From Tribonema minus (lineage: Eukaryota > Sar > Xanthophyceae > Tribonematales > Tribonemataceae), in assembly GCA_017506865.1 (NCBI GenBank), contig JAFCMP010000001.1, positions 2,387,432 to 2,451,431 on the forward strand: a stretch of 64,000 nt of DNA, given 5' to 3'. The notes beneath the pieces are model-generated. The model searched no databases. It saw only the letters and a program-made list of their open reading frames with translations, and had not been told where the DNA came from. The translations under genes and the position numbers were made by a program. This document shows, in pieces, positions 47,938 through 59,500 of the stretch (its first letter is position 1; each line of letters begins with the position of its first letter).

Positions 47938-48963
47938 TCAGTACTGAGAATTCATGAACGCAAGCAGCTCCGCGCGCCCGCGCTCGCGCGCCCTGTCGTC
48001 CGCCGTCTTGTCGATCTTCATCTTGATAACTTCGCCTGTGATGACGCTCCGCTTGACGCCGGGCGCGTCGCCGTCGCTGTCGTCGCCGCCCTTCCTGTGC
48101 TTTCCGCTCTGTGCAGCAGCCACAACACGCAGAGCGCGCAACCGAATTTGAGCATGTTGGCCCCGCCAAACAGGGCTACCAGCAGTGATCGAAGGCTGCA
48201 AGAAGCGCTTCCAGGCTTATTAAAAGCGCTGACAGCCAGCGATGCAGTTTCGGCCGCAAGCATCGTGCAGAGAAATGAGTTGAGGTTTTGGCCTGAATGA
48301 GCCAACCTCGTTTGCCATGAGCTTCTAACAGCAGCCGGCGGATGCCCGCATTGAGGCGCAGCTGTAAACGCATCGTTGGCTCTGTCAAACAGCGACGCCA
48401 CAGCGCAGCCCGCAGCAGTTGGCGGTCAACATCAATTGAAACAATATCATACACCACAAAGTCCATGGCTGTTGCGGATATATATGTTGGCAACGAGTGC
48501 GTGCAAAACCTGCAGCAACCTAGACAATATTTGCAGAAACGGGGTGCATCACTTCGCCAGAGTGGATGCTTTGTATGCAAGCAGGTATGGTCATGTCATT
48601 GCTCAGCAATACCAATGTGCAGCAACCTGATGCAAGCGAAGTGCGTCCCTTGCGTACCTTGCCATGCTTCCGCTTGTGGTGCTTGTGCTTCTTGCTGCTG
48701 CTGTCGCGCTTGTCGTGCTTGCGGCTGCTGTGCTTCTTCTTGAGTTTCTTAGAACTGCTGCTGTGGCTCTTCATTGCCTTCTTCTTCTTGGGGCTAGGAC
48801 TCCGGCTCCTGCTACTTTCACTGCTGCCGCTACTACTGCTGCTGCTGCCGCTGCTGCTACTGCTGCGGGCGCGTTTCTTCGTGTCCCGCTTACTGCGTCG
48901 GCCCCTACTGCCGCTGCTGCTCCTGCTGCTGGATCGCCGGCTGGCTTTCTCTCGACCTATCCG
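47938..48963 (-). CDS. RS/Lys-rich nuclear protein, 3' exons
   Basis: Two exons are supported: about 48963-48658 and 48108-47938 (TGA stop), joined in phase 0. The first encodes an Arg/Ser then Lys/His-rich tract (SRSRSPSPKKKK, KKHKHHKRKHGK) with a gtacgc donor. The second encodes SGKHRKGGDDSDGD followed by a conserved-looking end containing SVITGEVIKMKIDKTADD and ELLAFMNSQY. RS and basic tracts are typical of splicing-associated nuclear proteins; the exact family is not recognised. The 5' exon(s) are unresolved. An open frame starting at ATG 49142 (MLKKYCYPCHLQ) lies upstream but needs a frame change to join. The gene is divergent from ICT1, with which it would share an upstream region near 49400-49480. 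Confidence 0.55.
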
Positions 48964-49482
48964 CTCTCACGGTGGCCGCAGCAATGTGCCGGAGTGTGCG
49001 GCGGGTTCCCGAGCACTCCAAACAGGAAGCATCAAGGAACGGTGCGTGAGCCTGAAGGCTGGCAATGAGGTCAACTTTAGATGCCGAGCGGCGAGCGCAC
49101 ATTGACACCTGAAGATGGCAGGGGTAGCAGTACTTCTTCAACATGCTCACCTCGTCCTGTCCTGCTTTCTGAGCTCCTGCCCTCGCCGCTGCCCTTGGCA
49201 ACAGCTGCAGCTTGGTGTGTCCCCATCCAGAATTCCGCGCAGCGGTAGTCCAATAGCCAGGAGCCAACAGCTCGAAAGGGCTTAGGCACTTTGCCGCCTC
49301 GGGATCTTCACTAGATCTGACAACTCCTGTGTGTGTGGGTGTTTCGAGAACCTCAACTTCCTCAACTTTCTGACGAAACTTCAATCACGTCATGACCGAA
49401 ACAGTTCACAGCTCTGTGCTCTCTTTGCCGCTGGCGCTACAAGTCTCGGCATCACATCTGCAGAGCGTCAGGTACTGGTCGC

Positions 49483-52455
49483 ATGGCACTCAGGCGTGCC
49501 GTCCTCTGCGCGATGATGGCGCGACTGGCCTTATCGTTCAGCCTCAGAGCTGGTGGCGGCGTGCAGGTGGTGCGACAGCTGAGCACCATACCCTCACGGC
49601 GACAACCGCAGTGTATCAACTCCCTATTGCAACCATCACAGCGACTTCTGCTGCGGGCGGGACCGCTTCATATGAGTGATCGAGGTGAGTGGAAGAGCGC
49701 CCGGCTCAGAGGAAGGTTATGCACCATAAACGACAGCCAGGTGTGTCTGCCGTGTATAGAGAATCAAGATGAAGCCCGGTTTGACGATGCCAATGACTGG
49801 AACATGACAATTGCAAAGAGGCCCCTTGTGTATTCATGCTGACCAATTTTGACAACTTTAAACAGGCCCAGCCTGTATATCAATGCTGATAACTGTGCAA
49901 TGCGTTCTGGACTGTACCACAAATCGCGCATTGCGAGCTGCAGGCGCGCGCACTACGATTACTAAAGGACAGCGGCAGCACATGACACTTTGCGCTAAGA
50001 GAAAAGCGGTCCTTGACTTAAGCAAGTGTGAGGTGTTGAAGGCGCTCCTGTCGTCAGCAGTCATGCTTCCGCGTGCAACATCAGTACCTGAAGCCACGCA
50101 AGTCTGCTGCTCACCAGCCTCGCCGGTGCTGGTCTACTGCACCCCGCAGCAATGGCGTCTGGCGCTGCACAGGTACACATTCCGGAGGACCGGTTGCAAA
50201 TATCATTCACCAGGAGCAGCGGCGCTGGCGGTCAAAATGTTAACAAGGCAAGTGTCTATGCAGCGGCGCCTACTTGGCTACTTCACCATGCCCACGTTCA
50301 CAGTCGGGCAATGAGTGTGAGTTGCCGTGGCATCAGCAATACTCATAACACTGGTGGTGTTGAAAGCGTTGACATGGGCAGGCAGCATGGCCGTCATCGC
50401 AATAGTTGTGGCAACTGTCACCCTAGCCACGAAAGGAATCCGCAGCACCTGATGAGCTTTGCCAGTCATCAGCGAGACTCATGCAGCACAGAGCATTGCA
50501 ATGGGCAGCAGCGCTTCCTGAACCAATGCTTGTCATTGAACACCAGAAACCAAGAGCCGTTCTTGCTGTCTTTTGCACACTGCAAGCACCATGACCGCCT
50601 TTGCGGCCTCCCACGTGTCACGAGGGATGGGGTGGCAGCAGCAGAGAGCGCGGCTTATGTTGAAGTGCATGGTCTCACGAGCTTTGACCGCAGCTGCTTT
50701 ATTTGTGATCTATCAAGGTACCTGCTTGCAGGACCCACTCAGTGCAGCGGCATGCCCCCCCCCCCCCCTCCCCCCACACACACAGACATGGGAATCACAT
50801 TTCAAAGAAGCTGAGCAAGTGCCGTGCGTCGTTCGTCATTGCTCGTGCGCGCATGCAGGTGAACACAAAGGTAGAGGTTCGATTCGTGGTGGACGAAGCG
50901 GACTGGCTGGAGTACGACGTCAGGCAGCGGCTCAAGGAGTATCAGGTATGCGCACAAGGCACACGAGGGTGACTGCAAGGCAGCAAAGACCGTGTAGAAG
51001 TGTGCGTTGGCAATGGTGTGCGTTGGGGCATGCGGCGCACCTGTGTGGCCTCATGCTGCGGGTCCACCACGAGCTCCGTGTTTGTGAGAGGCTGATGTGA
51101 AGGTGACGCGCTCACCGAAGCGGCCGGGAGCTTATGTGAGCCTAAGTAGTCGCAGGGTCAGGGGCACGGCTAGGTTTAGGGTTAGGGTCACTACGTCCCG
51201 TTGTGTCGCAGACTGCTGTGCGGTGCACGTGCTTCATTGTGCGTTCATGCTGTCACTACGCGTACACGATGAAGCCACAGCACGGCGCTGAGTCGCCTGA
51301 TGTCATCCGTTGTGCATACATCGAGGGACGCTGCGATAATTGCGGCTGTAGGCTGTCTCGACGGCATTGACAGGAGCAGCAGGCGCCTGCGTCACTACGC
51401 TGTGCTGGCGGCGCTGACACTCTCTGCCCGGCGGCTGTGCTTCTGCGCAGGCGGGACGCGTGAACAAGACGGGCGAGCTCATTGTGACATGTCAGGTGAG
51501 CGGCGCAGCCACATACCTCAAAGCTGTATGCTCATGGATACAATCGTACGTGTGGTAATACATTCATGAACATGTCATATACAATCATGCAGTGTTGCAA
51601 GCGCCTACAAATCTGCATGACACATGCAGCTGACGCCCACCGTCGCGGGCAAGGGATCACGAGCCAGCGCAGAGCGGCTGCTGCACAACATCAACGAGTG
51701 CTGCTGAGCGTCAGCAAGTCATGCACCGCGGAGTCGGCTCTGCTCATCGCAAGCAGGCCCCACCACAATCGTGGAGCTGTACACTGTGTGCCTACTACGT
51801 AGTATTCCAGGCAAATGAAGTATTGCAACATGACACATCTTGCTCCGCGCTGTCATACGACGCTCCCCCCCACACGCACGCAGGAGCACTGCACGCAGAT
51901 GGTGAACCGCATAGGGGCGATCGCGAAGCTGCGCAAGATGGTCGCCAATGCACTGCTTGCACATGTGCTCATCACACCTCGCATCCGGCCCCCGTAAAGA
52001 CTGTAGATCGTTTTGTCCTCATCTTGACCACATGGTGTACATGCGTTGGCGCTACCCGCACACGCGCAGGAGCACCGCCCGCAGAAGTCAAGCTGCATGG
52101 AGGCAATCGCGAAGCTGCGCGAGATGGTCGCGGACGCGCTGCTGGCACACGTGCTAATCAAAGCTAGCGTCTGGACTTGAAGAACGTATGAATTGTTTTG
52201 TGCTCAATCCCTTATCTTGACCAAGTACACGCGTCTGCGCTCCCCGCACGCGCGCAGGAGCACCGCACGCAGAAGGCGAACCGCATGGAGGCGATCGGGA
52301 AGCTGCGCGAGATGATCGCTGACGCGCTGCTAGCGCCCAAGGAGCGCGCCATGCGCGTGGGCATCGGCGAGGCCACCAAGCGCCAGCGCCGCGACGACAA
52401 GCGCTTCCGCAGCAAGGTCAAGGCGACGCGCGGGCGCGTCCGCTCCGACGATTGA
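49483..52455 (+). CDS. ICT1: ICT1-like peptidyl-tRNA hydrolase / release-factor-domain protein, organelle-targeted
   Basis: Five exons: 49483-49684, 50150-50247, 50859-50945, 51451-51495, 52258-52455. They total 630 nt (209 aa). The first ~67 residues are Arg/Ser/Leu-rich with few acidic residues (MALRRAVLCAMMARLALSFS), a likely organelle-targeting peptide. The core is HIPEDRLQISFTRSSGAGGQ with the catalytic GGQ, then NVNK|VNTKVEVRFVVDE, RVNKTGELIVTCQ and HRTQKANRMEAIGKLREMI. A basic C-terminal tail follows (KRQRRDDKRFRSK). Family members release stalled peptides from organellar ribosomes. Intron 2 has a GC donor (AACAAG|gcaagt). Two extra in-frame terminal exons lie before the last exon (see repeats). 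Confidence 0.9.
51884..52245 (+). repeat. Two tandem duplicates of the ICT1 terminal exon
   Basis: Copy a starts at 51884 after cacgcacgcag and reads EHCTQMVNRIGAIAKLRKMV, ending at its own TAA after ITPRIRPP. Copy b starts at 52070 after cacgcgcag and reads EHRPQKSSCMEAIAKLREMV, ending at its own TGA after KASVWT. The canonical exon starts at 52258. Spacing is 186 and 188 nt. All three share the acceptor and the same phase, so each could end the protein. Copies a and b lack the basic tail. Confidence 0.8.
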
Positions 52456-53543
52456 AGCGAGGCATTCAAAACTGCATGAGGGCTTCATGAACGAGGACGC
52501 GCATCGTTCATGAATGAACCGGGGCCGCGCGCGCCCCGCGTCATTCATGAACGGTGGTTGAGAGGACGCGCGCCTGGCCGGGGCGTGATCTGGCCATGCA
52601 GGGGGGGGGGGGGGCGCGGTGTTCAACGTCACCCCTGGGCATTCCCAGTTGTCCCGATGACGCGAATGCTTTCAAGCTCGTGCAGAGCTCGACGACCGGC
52701 TGTCTGTTGCGTCTAGATGTGTGCAGTGCCATCGGAGCACTGACGCTATGACTCACACAGCTTTGGTGGCGCGGGCCGCTGTGTCGCGTGTGTGGACATA
52801 GCGTCGTGCGGCGGCGCAATGGCGCAATGGCCCGTGAAGGTCTTTAGGGCCGCCGTTGCCACGTTGTTATTGTGAGCAGGGTTGCAGTGCGCTCTGCAAC
52901 GGTGGCGGCAAGGAGGCTAGCCTCACCTGTGAGGTTTTGAGCATCATGCAGAGGCTGCTGTGCGTAGCGGTCAGCAATGCGCAGGGCACAGATAGGTCTC
53001 TCTTGGTCATTTGGTGTCGGCTGGTGGTGGGACCGGTCGAAAACGGGAGGGTGCGGGTGTGCGACGATCGGCATGGCTCAAGACTTTATGTACAAACTGT
53101 AGAGGATGACAGCTTTGCCGGCGGATGTGTGGCACCTCCACACACGCAAACTAATGTAACCATCACATTAGTGGACGTGCTTCCCAACGGGGTGCATCCC
53201 CATGTTGCGTGCCTTTGTGCCTTTGTGCTTATCGGTGTCTGCTGCAGATGCTCGCTTCCTTCATTGACACTTTAAAATAAAGAAGGAAGCACTTTGTTGT
53301 GTTGTTGCGCCTCTTTCAAAGGTGCATACCGTCCAGGTCAACACTTTGCATGTGCATAAGCGGACGTGCAGACATTGATGTCTCCTGCTGCACTGGGCCC
53401 TTGAGTGCAGCGTACTCTGTGTTGTTGATGATGATGATCACCAATGCGGCATTGCTAAGTCAATCATTGACAACTTCAAGGTGAACACCTCTTGAAGTTG
53501 CACCAGTTGGCAAAACTTGAACTTCTGGGGGAACTCTTAGGCC
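52456..53543. other. Intergenic region between ICT1 and the Rab gene
   Basis: It holds the hairpin at 52505-52553, a G12 run near 52602, and an aataaa at about 53275 that could be a poly(A) signal. Just upstream of the Rab start is a near-palindrome (aacttcaaggtg..cacctcttgaagtt, about 53470-53500). No gene is recognised. Confidence 0.5.
52505..52553. terminator. Perfect hairpin just downstream of the ICT1 stop
   Basis: A 13-bp perfect inverted repeat (cgttcatgaatga at 52505-52517; tcattcatgaacg at 52541-52553) encloses a second GC stem (ggggc/gcccc). It lies 50 nt after the stop codon, so it is probably in the 3' UTR. It may influence mRNA stability or 3' processing, or be a small foldback element; the function is inferred. 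Confidence 0.5.
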
Positions 53544-56500
53544 ATGCTGCAGCCTAAGTCACTGAAGCCCAGGTCCATCGCGGCTTTGTATGGTGGCGTG
53601 CAGAGCTCCAGCAGCGCCCTTGGCTCGTCATTCAACCTGGGAAGTAGCGTCGGCAGCAGCAGCAATCAGGGCACACCACCTGCATCCGAAAGGCGACAAC
53701 TGCCAGATGCTGAGCACCATGACCTGCAGAGCTGCGGCTCGCCCGCGTCCATAGGCTCGACAGGAGCCTACGCCTTCAGGTATACTTGCACCACTGCTCA
53801 CTGTATGGTGTTGTGCGGTATGCTGGAACAGACGTGGCGACAAACATGTCACTTGGACTTGTGCATGCTCAGCTATGATGCTGCTGTGCTTGCGGCCTGC
53901 AGCAGCGATGACGGCGCGCTATCTCCTGGCGCTGGCGATGGCGACGGCGTGCTTATGACAGATGAGGAGGGCAGCTTGTCACCTGATGGCAGGTACGCAA
54001 AGTGCTTGCTAAGCTTCGCACGGTCCAGCACATCACCTTTATGAATATATGTACATACATCAATCACCTGCGACTGTACAAGGACGTCGTTGTCAGTGCA
54101 CGTGTTGTATGTGAGGCAGCGTACTCAGCACTTCTGAGATATCACCTGTAGCTCAGCGCCTGACACATGGCATCATTGCTCTCAATCAGCCGTGGCGATC
54201 ACGACTCGGTTTAGCACCTGCCGGCCTCAGAGGCTTACTGTCCATGCCCATATGCGGGATCGAAACAGTATCAGTATTGGCAATTACTGGCGCTCGGCAT
54301 AGAGTACCACCAATGTGTAGCCAAAAACCGCAGCAGGCGTCGTTGCCATGTCTAGAGGCGTACGCACTGGCAATGCCTGAGATGCATGCGCGGCGCACCA
54401 CAGCTGGCCTGCTTCCCTATTCCCTGCTGCAGCTCTCTTGACATGTGACTTCCTGCCATCGAAATCTCATGCCTGCAGCGCATCGCAAGGTCCCTCCCGA
54501 TCTATGTAACGACACACTAGATGTGTTCTCAGCTGCTCAAGCGCAGCACATGCACTACCGGTGGCATGTGCGCGCTGCAGCAGTGCTCACCCTGTCCATT
54601 CCTGATGACGCAGACGGAGGAGCGCCGGCAGCCGCGCGGCGCGCCGCCCGTCGTCCGCATCCGCATCGCCCCCATCGCCGCCGCGGCGCGCGAGCGCTGC
54701 CGCGCAGCAGCAGCAGCAGCAGGAGGGCGGCGCATTAGGTGGCAAGTCGCATGCACGGAACAGCAGCAGCGGCAGCTTCGTTCCCGCTCTGCAGCAGCGC
54801 TCTGAGTCGCCGGAGGCGGCGCCAGCAGCGGCAACGGCGTCAGTGGCAGCGGCGGCGGCAGCGGCGGCCGTGGGCGCGCACAGCAGGAGCCCGCTGCGCA
54901 GCACGCGGCAACGGCGCGGACGCGAATGGGAGGCCGCTGCGCAGAGCCCTGGAGGCAGAGCTGGCGCTGTTGGTGGTCCCGACGCTGTCAGCGACGGCGC
55001 TGGCGCAGAGGCGCGCAGCGGTGCGGCGGAGGGCGCGATCGGCGCAGCGCAGCGCTCAGTGCCCAGCCCTAACCCTAGTAACGGCAGCCAAGGGGTGAGG
55101 GGGGCGGGGGGGGAGGGGGGCAGCGGCGCGGATGCGGCAGCAGGGGGGTTGCACGTGGAGACAGCGGGGGAGGGGGGAGGGGGGGTGAGGGGGGGCAATG
55201 GGGATGAGCCGGGGAGCCCACTCGCGGCGACGGTGCTGCCGCATCCAACCGTCACGTGCAAGGTGCTGGTGGTGGGCAACGCCAAGTGCGGCAAGACGAG
55301 GTGCGTCCATAGGTTGAAGTTTGATGGTGAAGTATATGGTAGCCAGCGAGAAGCGCTGTGCAGCTGCAGTGCGGACTGCGGCAGGACGAGGTGCATCAAG
55401 TTGAAGTTTGCTGTTGAAGGGGGGCAGAAGGCGGGTGCAGAAGGAGATGTCGCGGCGTCTATCGGCGGCGCCAGTGGTTGAGGTTTGGTGTTGGCGCGTA
55501 CAAATTCGCACTTCGGGAGCAGTGCAGATTGCGAGCGCGCATTGGTAGTAGCGATGCGGCTACATCCATCGGCCACGCGTGCAGGGCGACGCCGCTGCCA
55601 CCTGCTGCTTCACCCAGCAGCGATTTGCGGTGTGGTGATGGGACAGTGTACATGCGTCCGAGCAGGCGTTCCGTATCAACGTCGCGATGCGCGTTAGCGC
55701 GACGAAGTGGCGCGGCTGCCGTGTTGTAGCTGCAGTCGCCTTTGCGAGTTGCACAACAGAGGCAGCGTCGCTTGGGAGGTGCTTGGGGTGCCATTGCTTA
55801 TGGTTTGGTTAACTGTTTTGAAGCTTTCGGCCCTCCTGCCTTGGGGGTGTGGTTGTGGTTGTGATCTTGTTGGGGAAGCGGTGAAATCAAGTGCTCAGGT
55901 TGACAGTTTCGCGATGCCAGATGCGTTGAGTAAGGCATGCGGGGAGTGGGGTGAAGACGCGTGCGCTTTGCACCTGTGCATAGTATCACAATGCATGTAC
56001 CTGCATATGTACCGCAGCAGGGATCGCCGTGCATCTGTTTACAGGTTGACGCCTCATATCTCGCCGTGAGCTATGGACCCCAGCAGCTTCGTGACATGGT
56101 GGCAGAGGAGTGCATGGCGCAACCAACATGCCGCCACGCCGGCGCGATGCTCAGACGAACCTCAAACTTCAACGAGAAGTTGCCGGGCAATGCCCGAAAC
56201 CATGCATGCGGCACGGCACATGGAGATTTTAACAGCAGTGCATGTACTTCCAGGTAGCATGACACGCGCGTGCCGCCGCTGCCGTCGCTGACGTTATCCC
56301 CCCCCCCCCCCCCCCCTTCCCCCTCCCCCTTTCCCCCCCATATCTCTTCCCGCAGCATCATCCAGCGTTACGTCCACGGGCGGTTCACGAGCGAGTACAC
56401 CACGACCGTGGGGGCGGACTACTTGAAGAAGGACGTGCTGGCGCCAGACGGAACGTGCGTGCGGCTTCAGGTGGGTGACTCGCCCTTGCTGCCTACTTCA

Positions 56501-59500
56501 AGAAATGCGCGTGCGGCTGCAGGTGGGGTGACTCTCCTTTGTTGCCTACTTGAAGAAGGTGGCTGACTCTCCCTTGCTGCCTACTTGATGAAGGACGTAA
56601 TGGGCGCCCGACGGCACGTGTGTGCGGCTGCAGGTGGGTGACTCTCTCTTGTTGCCTACTTCAAGAAGGTGGGTGACTCTCCCTTGCTGCCTACTTCAAG
56701 AGGGACGTACGTGCGTGCGGCTGCAGGTCAGAGACTCTCACTCTTTCCGCGCGCGTGCTGCCGATTCTGCGAGCACGATTCACCATGTAAGCATTTGAGA
56801 GTCATTTGATGTCGCTACTCTCAGCGCCGCGCGCGCTGCGATCGTGCTGGAAGGGTTGGGCTGGCGCGCAGCTGTAACTCCCAAGCCTAAGTGTGTAACC
56901 CAAGATGCAGCCCTACCCGCGCTCGGAGTGCCGTACATCAACCGGCTGGAGCCGAGCGTCAGTCACTTCCTTCGCAGAGAGCACAGCCCCCCATGCTGAC
57001 ATCCTGTCCAATGTGCAATCAGTCCTCATCGCTCAGCTCCTCGCCGAACTGCGCTGAGCACTGCTGCACCGTACAATTGCGTGCCCCCCGCCGCAGCTGT
57101 GGGACATTGCGGGACAGGACCGTTTCGCGCGGCTGACGCGCGCGTACTTCCGCCGCGCCAGGGCCGCTGTCGTCGTGTGCGACATCACGCGCGAGGTGCG
57201 TGGCTTGAAGTTATATGTCTGGCTTGAAGTTCTCGCGCTCGTACATCCATATGTGTCGCTGCGTGGCACTTATCGCTTGAAGTTACCCAGAGCAGCCATC
57301 ATCGTGTACGACATCACGCGCGAGGTGTGTGGCTTGAAGTTCTCTGTCCGGTTTGAAGTTCTCGCACTCGTACATCATGTGTCGCGAGGCGCGTGGCGCG
57401 CACCGCTTGAAGTTACCTAGGGCCACCGTCGTCGTGTGCGACATCACGAGCGAGGTGCGTGGCTTGAAGTTATCTCTCTGGCTTGAGGTTTTCATGCTTG
57501 TGCATCATCTGTTGCGAGGTGCGCGGCGCACACCGCTTGAAGTTACCCAGGGCCGCCGTCGTCGTGTGCGACATATTGCGCGAGATGCGTGGCGTGCGCG
57601 CCGCGGTCTGGCTTGAAGTTATTGTGCTTGAACTTGAACTCTATATACCCACATGGTGTGTGGCGCGCGTCGCAATCCGACTTGCGTGAAGTTGACGTGC
57701 TTGTACAGATACAATGTGAACCAGCAGCGACATGACGGGCGAGGTGCGCGTTGCGGCCTAGCTTGCGATGATCATACCATATGAAGGGTAAACTTCAAGT
57801 ATCTCAGATAAAAAAAATGTCACTTTGAAATATGTCTGCTGTGTTAGTCGAGGGGCTGTCAAGCCCCTGGCAGGCGCTGCACGCGCACGATATGCCATGC
57901 AAGAGCCTGCGGCTCCCACGTCAGGTACACATTGCAGCCCATAAACAGCATACGGGATGTTGTACGAACGCTGTTTGTGGTGGTCGAAGGTGATCAAGGT
58001 TCGGCAGACGCAGCGCGCTATGTGCAGGCAAGCGGCAGCACTCCACCCTTCAGTTACGGCCGGGTCTAGCAGCTACGGCGAGGTGCAGCATGACTAGGAT
58101 TAGGGTTAGCGTCAAGGCTAGGGCAGCGGGCCCTGGAACAGGTGTGCTGCATGCGCGTTGCCACGGGACCTGTATGAGACAGCGCTGGTCGCAATTTATC
58201 ACGTCTTGTCTCCCTTCACGTGGCTTCTAGAAGCCAACTATTTGCCGCTGCCTCAGCGCCGCCGCGGGGCACCGTAGGTGCGAGAGCAGCGCCAGCAACG
58301 ACGGCGCTAGGCAGACAGCACATGTCTGTCGCGTTTTTCCCTCTCTTGGCACCCTGTGGCGTCTGGTCCCCCTATGATGCGTCGCAGCCGTTGCAGTGCA
58401 CTTCACTTCTTGATCTTCGGGGTTGCCAAAGGGCGCATGTACGAGCGGTGTCAGTGTCGGCCGCGACTTCTCACGTGTCTCCGTTCTTGTGGCGTCTGAA
58501 AACAAACTATGTGTCACTGCCTCGGCGCCGCCGCAGGGCACATTTTTTGTCGCGTTTCTCTCTCCACTCTTGCACCCTTTGGCATCTGGTAACCTATTGT
58601 GCGTCGCTGCCGTTGCAGGGCACGTACGAAGCGGTGTCGCGCTAGTTTCGTCACGTTCTTCTCTCTCGACGCCCTGTGGCATCTAAAACCCTACCGCGTA
58701 TATGCTGCTGCCGTTGCAGGGCACATGCTTTGTCACATTTCTTCTTGCTCGGCACCCTGTGGATTCTAGAAACCAACTATTTGTCGCCGTTGCAGGGCAC
58801 GTACGAGGCGGTGTCGCGCTGGAAGGACGAGCTCGACGTGTGGTGCACCACCGAGGGGTGCAAAATACCCGTCTTCCTCATCGCCAACAAGGTGAGCGAG
58901 AGCGGACACTGGTATGCAGCGCTGTGCCGGCGCGATGTAGCGCTGACATGTACCCGTCTGTTCTCATTGCCAGCAAGGTGAGCGCGTACTGGTGTGAAGT
59001 TGCGCTGTGCTGGCGCGTTATAGCGCTGCCGGGCGCTCAATGAAGGTGGGAGGTTTTTACATCAGGATCTGCACCGTATTTGTGTTGCTGTGAGCACTGC
59101 GAAGGCCGCATTGGCTGCGACTGTCTGCAGTTCTGGGCTCAGTGTATTCTTTAGAGTGCTTCAAGTACAAGATTGATAATATGCGCGCCTTCACACTGGG
59201 GCCCTGTGCTGCGACCGCACCAGTGTGCATGCCGCCGTTGCTGCAAACAAAAGGTTTGACTTGCCTACGGCTGTGCGCGCATCGTTGTGTTGGCCACTAT
59301 GGCCCGCCACGGTGCAGACTTCTTCACCAGCACTTGAAGTTGCGTGCTACATCGCTCACATCAATTTCTGCACGGGTTGCCTGCCTCCATGCAGTGCGAC
59401 CTCCTCACGGACGCCCAGGAGTCCTTTCTCATGGGCGCCAAGATGGAGAAGACGTGCCGCGAGAAGAACTTTGAGGCATGGTACATCACCTCCGCCAAGG

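Noticed and set aside
48566..49105. Plus-strand Leu-rich frame that looks like a membrane protein
   Set aside because: It is the antisense of the RS/Ser-rich exon (Ser codons read backwards give Leu/Ala).
48905..49384. Minus-strand frame upstream of the RS exon as its direct 5' extension
   Set aside because: It is in a different frame from the RS tract and no convincing small intron restores phase, so it is left out of the gene model.
51629..51706. Alternative ICT1 exon reading LTPTVAGKGSRASAERLLHN after an AG
   Set aside because: It is in frame but does not match the family at this position, while the exon at 52258 does. It may be an unused stretch.
57160..57600. CRISPR-like array of regularly spaced repeats
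   Set aside because: The repeats are copies of a coding exon edge in a nuclear intron, and the spacers are themselves homologous.
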